NCBI GenBank assembly: GCA_947489665.1
Contig: CANLEH010000002.1
Span: forward strand, 310,001-374,000
DNA: 64,000 nt
Source: an uncultured Roseicyclus sp.
GTDB taxonomy: Bacteria > Pseudomonadota > Alphaproteobacteria > Rhodobacterales > Rhodobacteraceae
Direction of reading: 5' to 3'
Shown: positions 8,736 through 17,768 of the stretch, piece after piece
Layout of the letters: each line of letters begins with the position of its first letter
How positions within the stretch are numbered: position 1 is the first letter of the stretch
Notes under the pieces: model-generated
Told to the model about the DNA's origin: nothing
What the model saw: the letters and a program-made list of their open reading frames with translations, nothing else
The model's database searches: none
Translations under genes and position numbers: made by a program

Positions 8736-9035
8736 CTACACGTCAAGCTCAGCAAGGATGTTTGCGAAGGACGCGCCGTGCATATCTCGGTCCTGTCGCG
8801 TCCCTTGGATCTGCGGGCGTGGCAGGCTGAATTTCAGCACGTTGAGATCGGCAATCTCGAACCGCTTGAGGGCATCCGGATCGACCTGAAGCGCCGCGGC
8901 GACCCGCTGCGTTCCCATCGCGGCGCAGACCTTTTGGAACTCATCCTCTCCGGCGCAGAAAATGTCGAAGGTCAGCCAGAACGGCCCTGCATTCTTTGAC
9001 CGAACTTTGGTCGCGATATCTGCCAGAGTGGTCAT
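8736..9035 (-). CDS. DUF4387 domain protein
   Basis: 99 residues. It matches the small DUF4387 family (LADIATKVRSKNAGPFWLTFDIF near the start, then KRFEIADLNVLKFSLPRP). In many bacteria this domain is found next to, or fused with, AtuA/DUF1446 proteins; here its ATG overlaps the stop of the AtuA-like gene by four bases. The biochemical role is not established. The pair probably acts as one complex. Confidence 0.8.
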   Translation of the reverse strand: MTTLADIATKVRSKNAGPFWLTFDIFCAGEDEFQKVCAAMGTQRVAAALQVDPDALKRFEIADLNVLKFSLPRPQIQGTRQDRDMHGASFANILAELDV

Positions 9036-10381
9036 GGTCCAACCTCACATGTTTCGATCCGGAAAGCGTCCAATGGATCGTCCAGCTCAAGCACATGGTT
9101 CAGACAGAATTCAAAAATCTCGCCTCGCGCCATTTCAGGAGGCGAAAAAGGAAAGGCGAAGGTCGGCATTTCTTCCTGCTCCGTCAGCGGATGATGCAAG
9201 AGGTATGGGTTCAGGATCTTGGCGACCTCACGGGAAATGTCCTCCCGCTCCGCCGTCACGATCCCCATGACGCCGACTTCACCTGCGATGCCCGCCGAAG
9301 GTTCAAGCGGACCAAGCGTTGCGTCAGCACCAATCAGGCGCAACTCCAGTGAAAAATCTCCGTCGACCCTGGCCCGAGCTTTTTGGATGCATTGCGTTTC
9401 GATATCGGCAATCCAAGCACGGATGTTTTCGACGTACCGCGCATCCCGAACCAGGGCGAGGGATACCGTTTGAAAGCCGCCGGATCGCGCGCCCTCAAGC
9501 TTCACGGTGTAGGTGCCCGAAGCGATCCACTCACTGCCCGTGACACGGACACGCCGCGCATCCAATGCCTCATAACGGGCGCCCGTCACATCCAGATGAC
9601 CACCTGGTTCATAAAGCACATATGGGTTCGAATTCTCGTAAAGCATATGGGCCGAAACGGTGTACGGCGTGGCCCGCGCCTCTTCCCCCATGGGCGTGAT
9701 CGTGAACCCTGTCTCGTCGAACTCGATCAGGATAGTGCCAGAGTTGGGGCTGGTCGTTGCAAGCGCGCCGCATTCCCCGATTTTCGCACCATGCCAGGCC
9801 CCACCGCTATGCGCACCTCGGGCAATCGGTAACGCGGCAATGATCGCGGTGTCCGTCGTGCGCCCCGCAATCACGATGTCTGCGCCGGTATCAAGCGCCG
9901 CATTGATCTGCTCAACCCCTGCAAGGGCGACGATGTTCGTACACGATCGAAGAAGATCGACGGAAATCTCTGGCGCCGCTTCAAGTGGGGTGATCCGACC
10001 ATCCTCATAGGCCTTGGCCATGGCGTCCCCGCCCTGCCCGCTTTTGATCGTTGCGATCTTGAGTGTCTGGCCAAGCTCTTCCGCAAGTTCCCGCGTTATG
10101 TCGAGCATCCAGTCAACAGCACTGTCGGCCCCGCAGGTCCCGGCGGTTCCAATGACCAGCGGCACATCTGCACGCGCTCGCGCTTCCAACAACTCTCTCC
10201 ATTCGGCTTTCACCGAACTGCGCGAGTATTTCGATGTTCCTGTCCCCAGGTAATGCGGGCCGCTGTCGGTCGAGCCGCCGTCAATGGCGATCAGGTCGGG
10301 GCCTTCCGCGATCCCGCGCGCCAGTGCTGCGCGATCATAGCCAAGCCCAAGCGCGCCCGAAGGAATAAGAATTTTGGTCAT
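9032..10381 (-). CDS. AtuA-like (DUF1446) protein, possible acyl-CoA enzyme
   Basis: 449 residues, covering the acyclic-terpene-utilisation AtuA/DUF1446 domain (LIPSGALGLGYDRAAL at the start, AIDGGSTDSGPHYLGTGTSK near 35, IKSGQGGDAM, DIVIAGRTTDTAIIAA, EPGGHLDVTGARYEAL). The ATG at 10381 starts the conserved MTKILIPSGALG; an upstream in-frame start at 10441 adds 20 residues without family support. It is coupled to DUF4387 downstream and lies 74 bases after an acyl-CoA ligase gene, which suggests catabolism of a CoA-activated acid. AtuA is implicated in citronellol/geraniol degradation in Pseudomonas, but that substrate should not be assumed here. Confidence 0.85.
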   Translation of the reverse strand: MTKILIPSGALGLGYDRAALARGIAEGPDLIAIDGGSTDSGPHYLGTGTSKYSRSSVKAEWRELLEARARADVPLVIGTAGTCGADSAVDWMLDITRELAEELGQTLKIATIKSGQGGDAMAKAYEDGRITPLEAAPEISVDLLRSCTNIVALAGVEQINAALDTGADIVIAGRTTDTAIIAALPIARGAHSGGAWHGAKIGECGALATTSPNSGTILIEFDETGFTITPMGEEARATPYTVSAHMLYENSNPYVLYEPGGHLDVTGARYEALDARRVRVTGSEWIASGTYTVKLEGARSGGFQTVSLALVRDARYVENIRAWIADIETQCIQKARARVDGDFSLELRLIGADATLGPLEPSAGIAGEVGVMGIVTAEREDISREVAKILNPYLLHHPLTEQEEMPTFAFPFSPPEMARGEIFEFCLNHVLELDDPLDAFRIETCEVGP

Positions 10382-10455
10382 GAAACATCCCCGTTCACCG
10401 CGTATGTCATAGGCGCCTCGGCTTCGTGTCTCAATTCCCAAGACTGAAGGCTGCC

Positions 10456-11898
10456 TTAACCATCGGCCCTCAACTGCGTCTTTTGAACCTTGCCCATCGT
10501 GTTGCGCGGCAGCTCGGAAAGAATACGCACGCGCCGGGGGATTTTGAAACGGGCCAGCTTGTCTGCAAGCGACGCAACGATGGTCGCTTCATCTAGGTCA
10601 GCGCTTGGCTCCAACACCACGGCCGCGGCGACAACCTCGCCCAAATCCGGGTCTGGCAAGCCGTAGACCGCACTCTCAACCACGCCGGGAAGTGCATCGA
10701 TCTCGACTTCGACTTCTTTCGGATAGATGTTGAACCCGCCCGAGATCACCAGATCCTTTTGGCGTCCGACGATGGAAAGATAGCCATCAGCAGCAACCTG
10801 TCCCAGATCGCCCGTGATGAACCATCCATCGTCCGTGAAGCTCTCCGCCGTTTTCTCAGCATTCTGCCAATAGCCGGGCGTCACGTTGGGGCCTTTCACC
10901 TCCACCACGCCGATCCCTTGTTCGTCCGGCGCACTGATCCGCATCTCGACACCCGGCAGCGGGAAACCGACTGTGCCAGCACGGCGAGGGCCATCGTATG
11001 GGTTTGATGTAATCATATTCGTCTCGGTCATGCCGTAGCGTTCCAGGATCGCTTGGCCCATCTGTGCCTCAAATTCTGCATGCGCGTCGGCCAGCAACGG
11101 GGCCGAGCCGGAAACGAGCAACCGCATATGTGCCAACGATTTTTGGCTGAAGCGCGCATCCCCCAACATCCGCGTGTAAAAGGTCGGCACCCCCATCATC
11201 GCTGTGCAGTCCGGCATATGACGGGCTAACGCGTCGATGTCGAACCCGGGCAGAAACACCATACGTCCCCCGGCCAGCAACATGATATTTGTTGCCACAA
11301 ACAGCCCATGGGTGTGAAAGATCGGCAAAGCATGCAGCAAGGTGTCTGTGTCTGTGAATTGCCAGAGATCCCGCAAGACCTGCGCGTTCGACAGCAGGTT
11401 TTCGTGGGTCAGCATCGCGCCTTTTGATCGCCCAGTGGTGCCTGATGTGTAAAGGATTGCGGCCAGATCGTCGGCCTTTCGCGGAACAGGGGCCGGTTCC
11501 GCGCCGTCCTTGACCAAGTCAGCGGGTATTGCCACCGCCACGCCCCGCGCTTCCGCTAAGCTTTGCGCGCTCTGCTTGGCGTCGTCCAAAATCAGCAGGG
11601 CTGGATCTGCATCCCCAAGGAAGTAGTCAATCTCGGCACCCGTATAGCCTGTGTTCAGAGGTACAAAGACAGCCCCCGCTGCAACGGTTGCCAAATACAA
11701 CACCAACCCTTCCGGCGATTTTTCGATCTGGCATAAAACACGGTCTCCGGGGCCGACGCCCGCAGCCTGCAAATGGCCATGCGTCTGGGCCACGCGGCGC
11801 GTCAGATCCCCATAGGTGATCCGTGCACGATCCGGCGTTTCCAGAAACGTAGCGCCTTCTGGCTGATGACCCAACAAGGCCGAAATCAGGGTGTTCAT
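10456..11898 (-). CDS. AMP-forming acyl-CoA synthetase, malonyl-CoA synthetase (MatB)-like
   Basis: 480 residues. It activates a carboxylic acid to its CoA ester through an acyl-adenylate. ANL motifs are clear: ILYTSGTTGRSKGAM (A3, ~155), RYGMTETNMITSNPYDGPRR (A5), GWFITGDLGQ (A7), GRQKDLVISGGFNIYPKEVE (A8), and PRNTMGKVQK with the C-terminal catalytic lysine. The TNMITSNPYDG.RRAGTVG segment is what malonyl/methylmalonyl-CoA synthetases of the MatB group show. The ATG at 11898 follows GAGGATACGC and was preferred over the in-frame ATG at 11955. It heads an AtuA-DUF4387 cluster, so its true acid may be other than malonate. Confidence 0.85.
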   Translation of the reverse strand: MNTLISALLGHQPEGATFLETPDRARITYGDLTRRVAQTHGHLQAAGVGPGDRVLCQIEKSPEGLVLYLATVAAGAVFVPLNTGYTGAEIDYFLGDADPALLILDDAKQSAQSLAEARGVAVAIPADLVKDGAEPAPVPRKADDLAAILYTSGTTGRSKGAMLTHENLLSNAQVLRDLWQFTDTDTLLHALPIFHTHGLFVATNIMLLAGGRMVFLPGFDIDALARHMPDCTAMMGVPTFYTRMLGDARFSQKSLAHMRLLVSGSAPLLADAHAEFEAQMGQAILERYGMTETNMITSNPYDGPRRAGTVGFPLPGVEMRISAPDEQGIGVVEVKGPNVTPGYWQNAEKTAESFTDDGWFITGDLGQVAADGYLSIVGRQKDLVISGGFNIYPKEVEVEIDALPGVVESAVYGLPDPDLGEVVAAAVVLEPSADLDEATIVASLADKLARFKIPRRVRILSELPRNTMGKVQKTQLRADG

Positions 11899-12009
11899 GC
11901 GTATCCTCGTCCCCTCAAAGACTTTCTCTGAAACCAAGCACATGGTCCACCCCATTGGCCATGCCCCAACGTCATGTTAGGCCAACCCCAAGCTGCAAGG
12001 AAAACGCCA

Positions 12010-12693
12010 ATGTCCGATCTCGTCATCGCTGCGCCGAAGCAACACACAATTCCAACCGCAGATGGAGGGGCTTTCCCGGTCCGCCGAGTATACTGCATCG
12101 GTCGAAATTTTGCCGATCACGCCATTGAGATGGGTCATGACCCAAATCGCGAGGCCCCGTTTTTCTTTCAAAAAAACCCTGACAACCTCGATCCTTCGGG
12201 CCAGTTCCCCTACCCGCCACACAGTCAGAACGTTCACCACGAAGTTGAGCTTTTGATAGCCCTAAAGTCAGGCGGCACCGACATTTCCGTTTCATCAGCG
12301 CTGGATCATGTCTGGGGTTATGGCGTTGCATTGGATATGACCCGTCGTGATTTGCAGGGCGAAGCGAAGAAAGCCGGGCGCCCGTGGGAGATCGGCAAAG
12401 CGGTCGAACGCTCCGCCCCCATCGGCCCGGTCCATCCGGCCTCGACCATCGGCCATATTGATGCCGGGCGCATTGCGGTGTCGGTGAACGGTGTGGTCAA
12501 ACAGGATGGCGACCTGAACCAGATGATCTGGAAGGTGCCCGAGATGATTTCATACCTGTCGGAATATTTCGAGCTTGCCGCAGGCGACGTGATCCTTGGC
12601 GGCACGCCCGCAGGCGTTGGACCGGTTGAGCGGGGCGATACGATGCTGGCCTCTATCGAGGGTTTGGGCGAGATCAGCGTGACCGTGGTCTAG
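12010..12693 (+). CDS. Fumarylacetoacetate hydrolase family protein
   Basis: 227 residues. FAH-family enzymes cleave C-C bonds in acylpyruvates or decarboxylate catechol meta-cleavage products. Seen are VYCIGRNFADHAIEMG (~33), the metal-ligand region HHEVELLIAL with two Glu, then WGYGVALDMTRRDLQ with the Asp ligand, KAVERSAPIGPV, and GTPAGVGPVERGD near the C-terminus. The length and KPFEKSAP-like block resemble fumarylpyruvate hydrolases. The ATG at 12010 was chosen after CAAGGAAAAC; an in-frame start at 11974 also exists. It is divergent from the acyl-CoA ligase. Confidence 0.88.
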   Translation: MSDLVIAAPKQHTIPTADGGAFPVRRVYCIGRNFADHAIEMGHDPNREAPFFFQKNPDNLDPSGQFPYPPHSQNVHHEVELLIALKSGGTDISVSSALDHVWGYGVALDMTRRDLQGEAKKAGRPWEIGKAVERSAPIGPVHPASTIGHIDAGRIAVSVNGVVKQDGDLNQMIWKVPEMISYLSEYFELAAGDVILGGTPAGVGPVERGDTMLASIEGLGEISVTVV

Positions 12694-12695
12694 GG

Positions 12696-14213
12696 TCATT
12701 CCCGCCCGTCGCGCTTGCGCGTCCAGCGGTGAAGCCAGACCGGGCTGACCGCCATTCCGGCCGCATCGCGCAGCACCAAGCGCAACTCCAAGGCGCGGGC
12801 TTCTTCTCCGGGCGTCAACAGGAAGGTCGCCCGCTGCCCGCGCCCCTCTGGCAAATCGAACAAGGCCGCACCGGCTACCATCTCCGGCGAGGCCCCCTCG
12901 CCCGAAACGCTCAAATCCGGGGTCAGACCTTGTGACTGGCCCTCAAAGTCGACCACGAAGCGACGGGTGCCTGGATATTCATGTTCCCGCCCGCTGCGTG
13001 ACTGCAAAACGCGGGCGGTGCGTCCGGCATCCGGATCCGTCAAGGTCCAGTCGATCCGGTAGTCGAACTGATATTCACCGCCAGCCTCCAACGCGGCCTC
13101 GGGTCGCCAGAACGCCACGATATTATCCAGAAATTCTGTGCCCGTTGGGATTTCAACCAACATGACTGCCCCCGCGCCCCACTCCCCTTGCGGGTGGATT
13201 ACGGCAGAGGGGCGTGCCTCGTACCGGGCTTCACTATCCTCGAAATCCTCATATGTCCGTGCGGTCTGGAAGAGGCCGAAACTGACCGGGTTCACATCAC
13301 CAAAAGCCGAGGTTTCGACCGCAGCCGGATTGCCAATGGGTCGCCACAGACGCTCTGCTGCACCGTTTTCCATGAACAGGACATCGCTGTCATGCACACG
13401 CGGGCGGAAGTCATCGGAGGCAGCATCCCGCATCGGACCTTTCAGGTACATCGACGTCAGCGGCGCTATCCCGATTGTGTCGAGCCGCGCACGCGGGAAG
13501 AGCGTCACCGAGATGTCCATGCCCGTATCCACGCCAGGATGCAGGACCAAGTCGAAGTAGCCGGACAAGGACGGGCTGTCGATCAAGGCCTCCATCCGGA
13601 TGCTGTCGCCCACCCCTTCGTGCACACGCATATGAGTGAAGCGCGGAAACTCTTCCGGGGCCGCACCACCGGTGCCAAGGGCAACGGCCCGCGCCGAAAG
13701 CCCATAAGCCATCGCCTGACCGATTGCGCGGAAATAGCTGGCGCCCTGAAACACTGCGACTTCGTCCATGACATCCGCGGCATTCAAAGGGTATCGGAGG
13801 CGCAGGCCAGAAAACCCGGCGCCCGGGGCCTCGGACGGCACCGCGTCGAAATACCTTGCGTCGAAATCGAACAGGGACGGGGTCAGAGGAAGATCGGCCC
13901 AAGCGCCGGCGACTTGGCGCTCCACCGTGACGGGATCCGGGAAATACAGGCCGGGCGGCAACAGATCGACCGCAAACGACCCGCCCTGGGGCAACATGGC
14001 GGCCTGCCCGACAATTGGGCGAATACCGCGAAAAGCATCATAATTTAGCCCCGCGAAGGGTGCCGGAAGAACCCCTGAGGGCGCGACATATGCTTCGGCC
14101 GACATGGCACGCGCGACCTCTCGCAATGACGGCACCCCGCCTTGTGCTGCAAGGGGAAGGCCCCGGGCCACCATTCCGGCCAGCGCAGTGCCTAAAAACA
14201 GCCTTCGGTCCAT
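12696..14213 (-). CDS. Periplasmic glucan biosynthesis protein, OpgG/OpgD family
   Basis: 505 residues, the normal size. A Tat/Sec-like leader (MDRRLFLGTALAGMV) precedes the OpgG domain: NYDAFRGIRPIVGQAAML (~65), QGASYFRAIGQAMAYGLSARA (~165), LTSMYLKGP (~260), HDSDVLFMENGAAERLWRPIGNP, and the Ig-like C-terminal domain from ~390. Family members act on beta-glucan backbones of osmoregulated periplasmic glucans. OpgH, the glucosyltransferase, is not in the window. An RBS (GGAGGGGC) lies just before the chosen ATG. The gene is divergent from a CDP-alcohol transferase/phosphotransferase operon that might decorate the glucan. Confidence 0.9.
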   Translation of the reverse strand: MDRRLFLGTALAGMVARGLPLAAQGGVPSLREVARAMSAEAYVAPSGVLPAPFAGLNYDAFRGIRPIVGQAAMLPQGGSFAVDLLPPGLYFPDPVTVERQVAGAWADLPLTPSLFDFDARYFDAVPSEAPGAGFSGLRLRYPLNAADVMDEVAVFQGASYFRAIGQAMAYGLSARAVALGTGGAAPEEFPRFTHMRVHEGVGDSIRMEALIDSPSLSGYFDLVLHPGVDTGMDISVTLFPRARLDTIGIAPLTSMYLKGPMRDAASDDFRPRVHDSDVLFMENGAAERLWRPIGNPAAVETSAFGDVNPVSFGLFQTARTYEDFEDSEARYEARPSAVIHPQGEWGAGAVMLVEIPTGTEFLDNIVAFWRPEAALEAGGEYQFDYRIDWTLTDPDAGRTARVLQSRSGREHEYPGTRRFVVDFEGQSQGLTPDLSVSGEGASPEMVAGAALFDLPEGRGQRATFLLTPGEEARALELRLVLRDAAGMAVSPVWLHRWTRKRDGRE

Positions 14214-14380
14214 GCATTGCCCCTCCAAATTGTGCATACCGCCGGTAAGCTGTTGCCGAATTTGTCATTTTCCACGCAAAGGCCTTTCTTGTAGGCCTTG
14301 GCAGGTTACCATTACCGCCTGATCTGACCCCCATACCGCCATCGGGGCAAGGGCATCCAACGCTTGCACATCAATCGATT

Positions 14381-15148
14381 TTGACCAACAGACCAACAAA
14401 TATTGAGAACGCGGCCCAAGCCCGCAGCATCCCTCTCAGGATTGTGAAGCCGCGCGCGGTGAACTTGGCGTTCTTAGGCTCGGCTGTTGCGGGGCTTTGC
14501 CTGGCGTTTGGCCTTGGTGGACTGGCGACAGACAGCTCTGAGCTTGGCGGCGGGCTCGTGGCCGCAGCCGCATTTTCCGCGTGTGCAGGGGTGGCAGCGG
14601 CAGCTTTCGCGCGGCGGTATCCGCACGAAAGGCTTGGCCTTTGCAACCTGACAACCTTGCTGCGGCTTGCATTGGCTTGCGCATTGGTCGGCGCGTTGTT
14701 TGCGGGCGAATGGTCTGCGTGGCCCGTGTTTGTCGTTGCCGCGCTCGCCTTCGGTCTTGACGGTCTGGATGGATATTTTGCGCGGCGCGAAGGACTCAGC
14801 TCTGCGTTCGGCGCGCGGTTCGATATGGAAGTCGACTCGATCCTTGCCCTTACGCTTGCCGTACTTGCGTTCCAGAGCGGGTCCGCTGGCGCTTACGTTC
14901 TGCTTCTCGGCATCCCACGCTACCTTTTTGGGGCAGCGCAACTCGCCCTGCCTTGGCTGAATGGCGACCTGCCGCCGCGTTTTTCTCGCAAGGTGGTTTG
15001 CGTCATCCAGATTGGAACGCTTCTGCTTATGGTGTTCCCGCCTATTGGAACCCCTTTGACAGATTTGGTCGCCGCCATCGCTGCCTTGGCTCTGCTATGG
15101 TCGTTTTGGCGCGACATTTCATGGCTTAGACGGGCCGCGCGCGCATGA
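14381..15148 (+). CDS. CDP-alcohol phosphatidyltransferase family membrane protein
   Basis: 255 residues, with several membrane helices. The full family signature DxxDGxxAR-x8-GxxxDxxxD is present (DGLDGYFARREG, then GARFDMEVD, residues ~128-152). Such enzymes transfer a phospho-alcohol headgroup from a CDP-linked donor. The start is uncertain: the frame opens with TTG at 14381, and GTG at 14444 is an alternative; no good RBS decides. The stop overlaps the next gene by four bases. Which alcohol it uses cannot be told; with a phosphotransferase and a glucan protein next door, a lipid donor for periplasmic substitution is one possibility. Confidence 0.85.
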   Translation: MTNRPTNIENAAQARSIPLRIVKPRAVNLAFLGSAVAGLCLAFGLGGLATDSSELGGGLVAAAAFSACAGVAAAAFARRYPHERLGLCNLTTLLRLALACALVGALFAGEWSAWPVFVVAALAFGLDGLDGYFARREGLSSAFGARFDMEVDSILALTLAVLAFQSGSAGAYVLLLGIPRYLFGAAQLALPWLNGDLPPRFSRKVVCVIQIGTLLLMVFPPIGTPLTDLVAAIAALALLWSFWRDISWLRRAARA

Positions 15149-16761
15149 GGGTGTCGGCTCTTCTTAGCGCGGCCTTGGTGCTGCATCTGGTCTTGATCCA
15201 ACCGAACCACCCTGCAGCCGTTTCTTGGCAAGCGCTGTTTCTGTTTCCGTTGGAATTGCCCGTCATCCTGTTTTCACTGATGGCACTTGGACAAACTGGG
15301 GTGTCTCGACTGCTTCGAGTTGCGCTCACACTTATTTTGACTGTCATCGTAGCCCTCAAATCAGCCGATTTCGTCAGTTTCACCGCCTTGTCGCGTGGAT
15401 TTAACCCCGTCACTGACCTCTCACTGATCGACGCATTCACTCGGCTTCTGACCGGCTCGGTCGGTGTGCCAGTGACAATCTTGATCGGCTGCGCCGCATT
15501 AGCGCTCATCATCGCCGTCGCATGGCTGATCTGGTGGGCGACGGGCATGTGGGCAGGTCTGGCTTTACCACGCACGGCACGGTTTGCCGCGGTTCCTCTG
15601 GCCCTTATTTCGGCGGCAATCGCGACGGCCGAGATTGGTCAGGCGCTCAATCGTTGGACCCTGCCAGCGCCTGTACCCGGGGCTGCGTTCACGGCCCGCG
15701 TCGGACTTGAACGGATCGAAATGATACGCGACACGCGCGCGCGCCTTGCCGCCTTTGATCAAGCCGCCGCAGAAGATCCATTTGTCGATACGACGGGGCT
15801 CTTCGACCAGATCGACCGTGACGTGCTGATCATCTTCATCGAAAGCTATGGGCGCACCAGTTTTGACACACCTCTTTATGCTGAGACCCATCGCGCCACG
15901 TTGGAGGCAGCTGAGGCGCGCCTCAGCAGCCTTGGCCTGTCGATGCAATCGGGATTCCTTACCTCCCCAACACAAGGCGGACAAAGCTGGCTGGCCCATG
16001 CGACTTTCGCGAATGGGCTGTGGGTCGACAACCAGATCAGTTATGCCGCCGCCTTAGCCAGTGGCCGCAACAACCTGTACCATCACGCCGCCGCCAACGG
16101 GTTTCGTACTGCCACTCTGATGCCGCAGATCACGCTGGATTGGCCCGAGGCCGACATGATGGGGTTCGAGGATGTGTTGGTTGCGGCCGATACTGGCTAT
16201 GCCGGCCTACCCTTCAATTGGGTCACGATGCCCGACCAGTACACGCTGGCCACGCTCGACCGGCTGCTCCGCGACGGCTCAGATCCGCGCCGCCTGTTCG
16301 CTCAGATTGCCCTCGTCTCCTCCCACGCGCCCTGGACGCCGGTGCCCGAGCTTCTGCCATGGAACGAGATCACCGACGGCTCCGAATTCAACGATATGGC
16401 ATTGGCAGGTGATCCTCCTGAAGTCGTCTGGCGCGACCACGACCGTGTTCGCGACCAGTACCGCCTTGCCGTCGACTATGCTCTGCAGGTCGTATTCGAC
16501 TATATCGCTTTGCACGCCGAAAACCCGCCGCTTGTCATCGCGCTAGGCGATCATCAGGCGGCCGGTTTCATTGGCTTGGACGACCGGGCCGAAGTGCCTG
16601 TCCACGTGATTGGACCGGACGCTTTGGTCTCTCGGCTGACGTCGCTTGCACCCGCACCTGGCCTCTTGCCGCCATCAGACAGCCCTGCCCTTGGGATGGA
16701 GATGGCCCGCGATATTGTCCTGCACGCATTCCGCAGCGATGCAACGGAGCTGGGGAATTGA
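15145..16761 (+). CDS. Membrane-anchored sulfatase-fold hydrolase/phosphotransferase (LTA synthase/OpgB-like)
   Basis: 538 residues. About five transmembrane segments fill the first ~160 residues, then an alkaline-phosphatase-superfamily domain faces the periplasm. The metal site is visible as IIFIESYGRTSFDTP (~230) and IALGDHQAAGF (~460), and a candidate nucleophile sits in TSPTQGGQSWLAHATF (~275). This is the architecture of lipoteichoic acid synthase, OpgB and phosphoethanolamine transferases. It overlaps the CDP-alcohol transferase gene (ATGA) and the next gene (TTGA), so all three are coupled. It probably moves a phospholipid headgroup onto a glycan or lipid; the acceptor is unknown. Confidence 0.82.
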   Translation: MRVSALLSAALVLHLVLIQPNHPAAVSWQALFLFPLELPVILFSLMALGQTGVSRLLRVALTLILTVIVALKSADFVSFTALSRGFNPVTDLSLIDAFTRLLTGSVGVPVTILIGCAALALIIAVAWLIWWATGMWAGLALPRTARFAAVPLALISAAIATAEIGQALNRWTLPAPVPGAAFTARVGLERIEMIRDTRARLAAFDQAAAEDPFVDTTGLFDQIDRDVLIIFIESYGRTSFDTPLYAETHRATLEAAEARLSSLGLSMQSGFLTSPTQGGQSWLAHATFANGLWVDNQISYAAALASGRNNLYHHAAANGFRTATLMPQITLDWPEADMMGFEDVLVAADTGYAGLPFNWVTMPDQYTLATLDRLLRDGSDPRRLFAQIALVSSHAPWTPVPELLPWNEITDGSEFNDMALAGDPPEVVWRDHDRVRDQYRLAVDYALQVVFDYIALHAENPPLVIALGDHQAAGFIGLDDRAEVPVHVIGPDALVSRLTSLAPAPGLLPPSDSPALGMEMARDIVLHAFRSDATELGN

Positions 16762-17723
16762 ACACGCATCTTACAATGCCCTGGTGGCTTAGGATTGTGT
16801 TGCAGTCGTTTGTGCTTGCAGCGCTTGCATACCTTCTGTTTCGCACTGTGAATTGGGCTGAGGCATGGACGCTCCTCACCGGCGCCAACATATTGCTTCT
16901 GTTTGTCGCAGCCCTGCTTTTGACACTGCAGACAATCCTGTCGGCTTTTCGCTGGCGTCTGACCGCCGCCCGTCTCGGGATAGATTTGCCGGCGGGTCAG
17001 GCCATTCGCGAATACTACCTCAGTCAGGTCGTCAACCAATCCTTGCCCGGAGGTGTGCTTGGGGATGCGGGGCGCGCCGTACGCACCCGCGGTCCTGCCG
17101 GGCTTCTGGCATCCGGGCAGTCAGTTCTTTTTGAACGGATTGCAGGGCAGATTGGGCTGTTGGTCGTGCTGATAAGCGCGCTGGTCCTCAACGCGCTTGA
17201 CCCATCCGGCTTGCAATGGCCGTGGGGCGTTCAGGTTGCGATCTGGGGTGCGCTTGCGGTCTTGGCTCTAGTGTCGTTTGCGGCTCTCATCTTCCGCCGC
17301 AGTTTCATGGGGCACGGCCTAGCGCAGTTTCACCACGCGGTTTTGGCCGCGCCGGTTTTTTCCCGCCAAGCCAATCTCAGCATCGCAACCGCCGCGCTGA
17401 ATGTTTCAGCCTTTTCCCTTTGCGCCATCGCAATTGGCGCGCCGATGCCCCTGCTTTACGCGGCAGCCCTTGTCCCGATGATCCTTTTCGCGATGGTTCT
17501 GCCCCTCTCTGTCAGCGGGTGGGGATTGCGCGAAGGCGCTGCTGCAATTCTGTTTCCGATCGCGGGTCTTTCCTCCGGCGCGGGGCTCGCGGCATCCGTC
17601 GCGTTTGGCCTTACCTTTCTGGCTGTGACCCTTCCCGGCCTTCTGATGCTTCGCCATGCGCCAAAACTCACCGCCGATCACAAATTCAGGAGCGAAGCCT
17701 TGAGTTTTCGCCCAGATGACTGA
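16758..17723 (+). CDS. Lysylphosphatidylglycerol synthase TM-region-like (UPF0104/YbhN) membrane protein
   Basis: 321 residues and about eight membrane helices. Family markers are FRWRLTAARLGIDLP (~65), REYYLSQVVNQSLPGGVLGDAGRAVR (~85-110), SVLFERIAGQ, and LPLSVSGWGLREGAAAILF (~250). The fold is the flippase-like half of MprF; stand-alone members are thought to translocate or handle lipid-linked substrates. The TTG at 16758 overlaps the previous stop; Met7 (ATG at 16776) is an alternative start. Third gene of the coupled lipid/glycan set, 45 bases before an ABC binding-protein gene. Confidence 0.85.
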   Translation: MNTHLTMPWWLRIVLQSFVLAALAYLLFRTVNWAEAWTLLTGANILLLFVAALLLTLQTILSAFRWRLTAARLGIDLPAGQAIREYYLSQVVNQSLPGGVLGDAGRAVRTRGPAGLLASGQSVLFERIAGQIGLLVVLISALVLNALDPSGLQWPWGVQVAIWGALAVLALVSFAALIFRRSFMGHGLAQFHHAVLAAPVFSRQANLSIATAALNVSAFSLCAIAIGAPMPLLYAAALVPMILFAMVLPLSVSGWGLREGAAAILFPIAGLSSGAGLAASVAFGLTFLAVTLPGLLMLRHAPKLTADHKFRSEALSFRPDD

Positions 17724-17768
17724 AAACTGTCAACAAAACTATACACTTGCAACGAACAGGACTTTCAC

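Noticed and set aside
12230..12693. MatB-like ligase and FAH-family hydrolase as one operon
   Set aside because: They are on opposite strands with divergent starts around 11.9-12.0 kb, so they can share a regulator but not a transcript.
17724..17768. Thiamin (THI-box) or flavin riboswitch before the NMT1-type binding protein
   Set aside because: The gap is only 45 bases and contains no recognisable riboswitch core.
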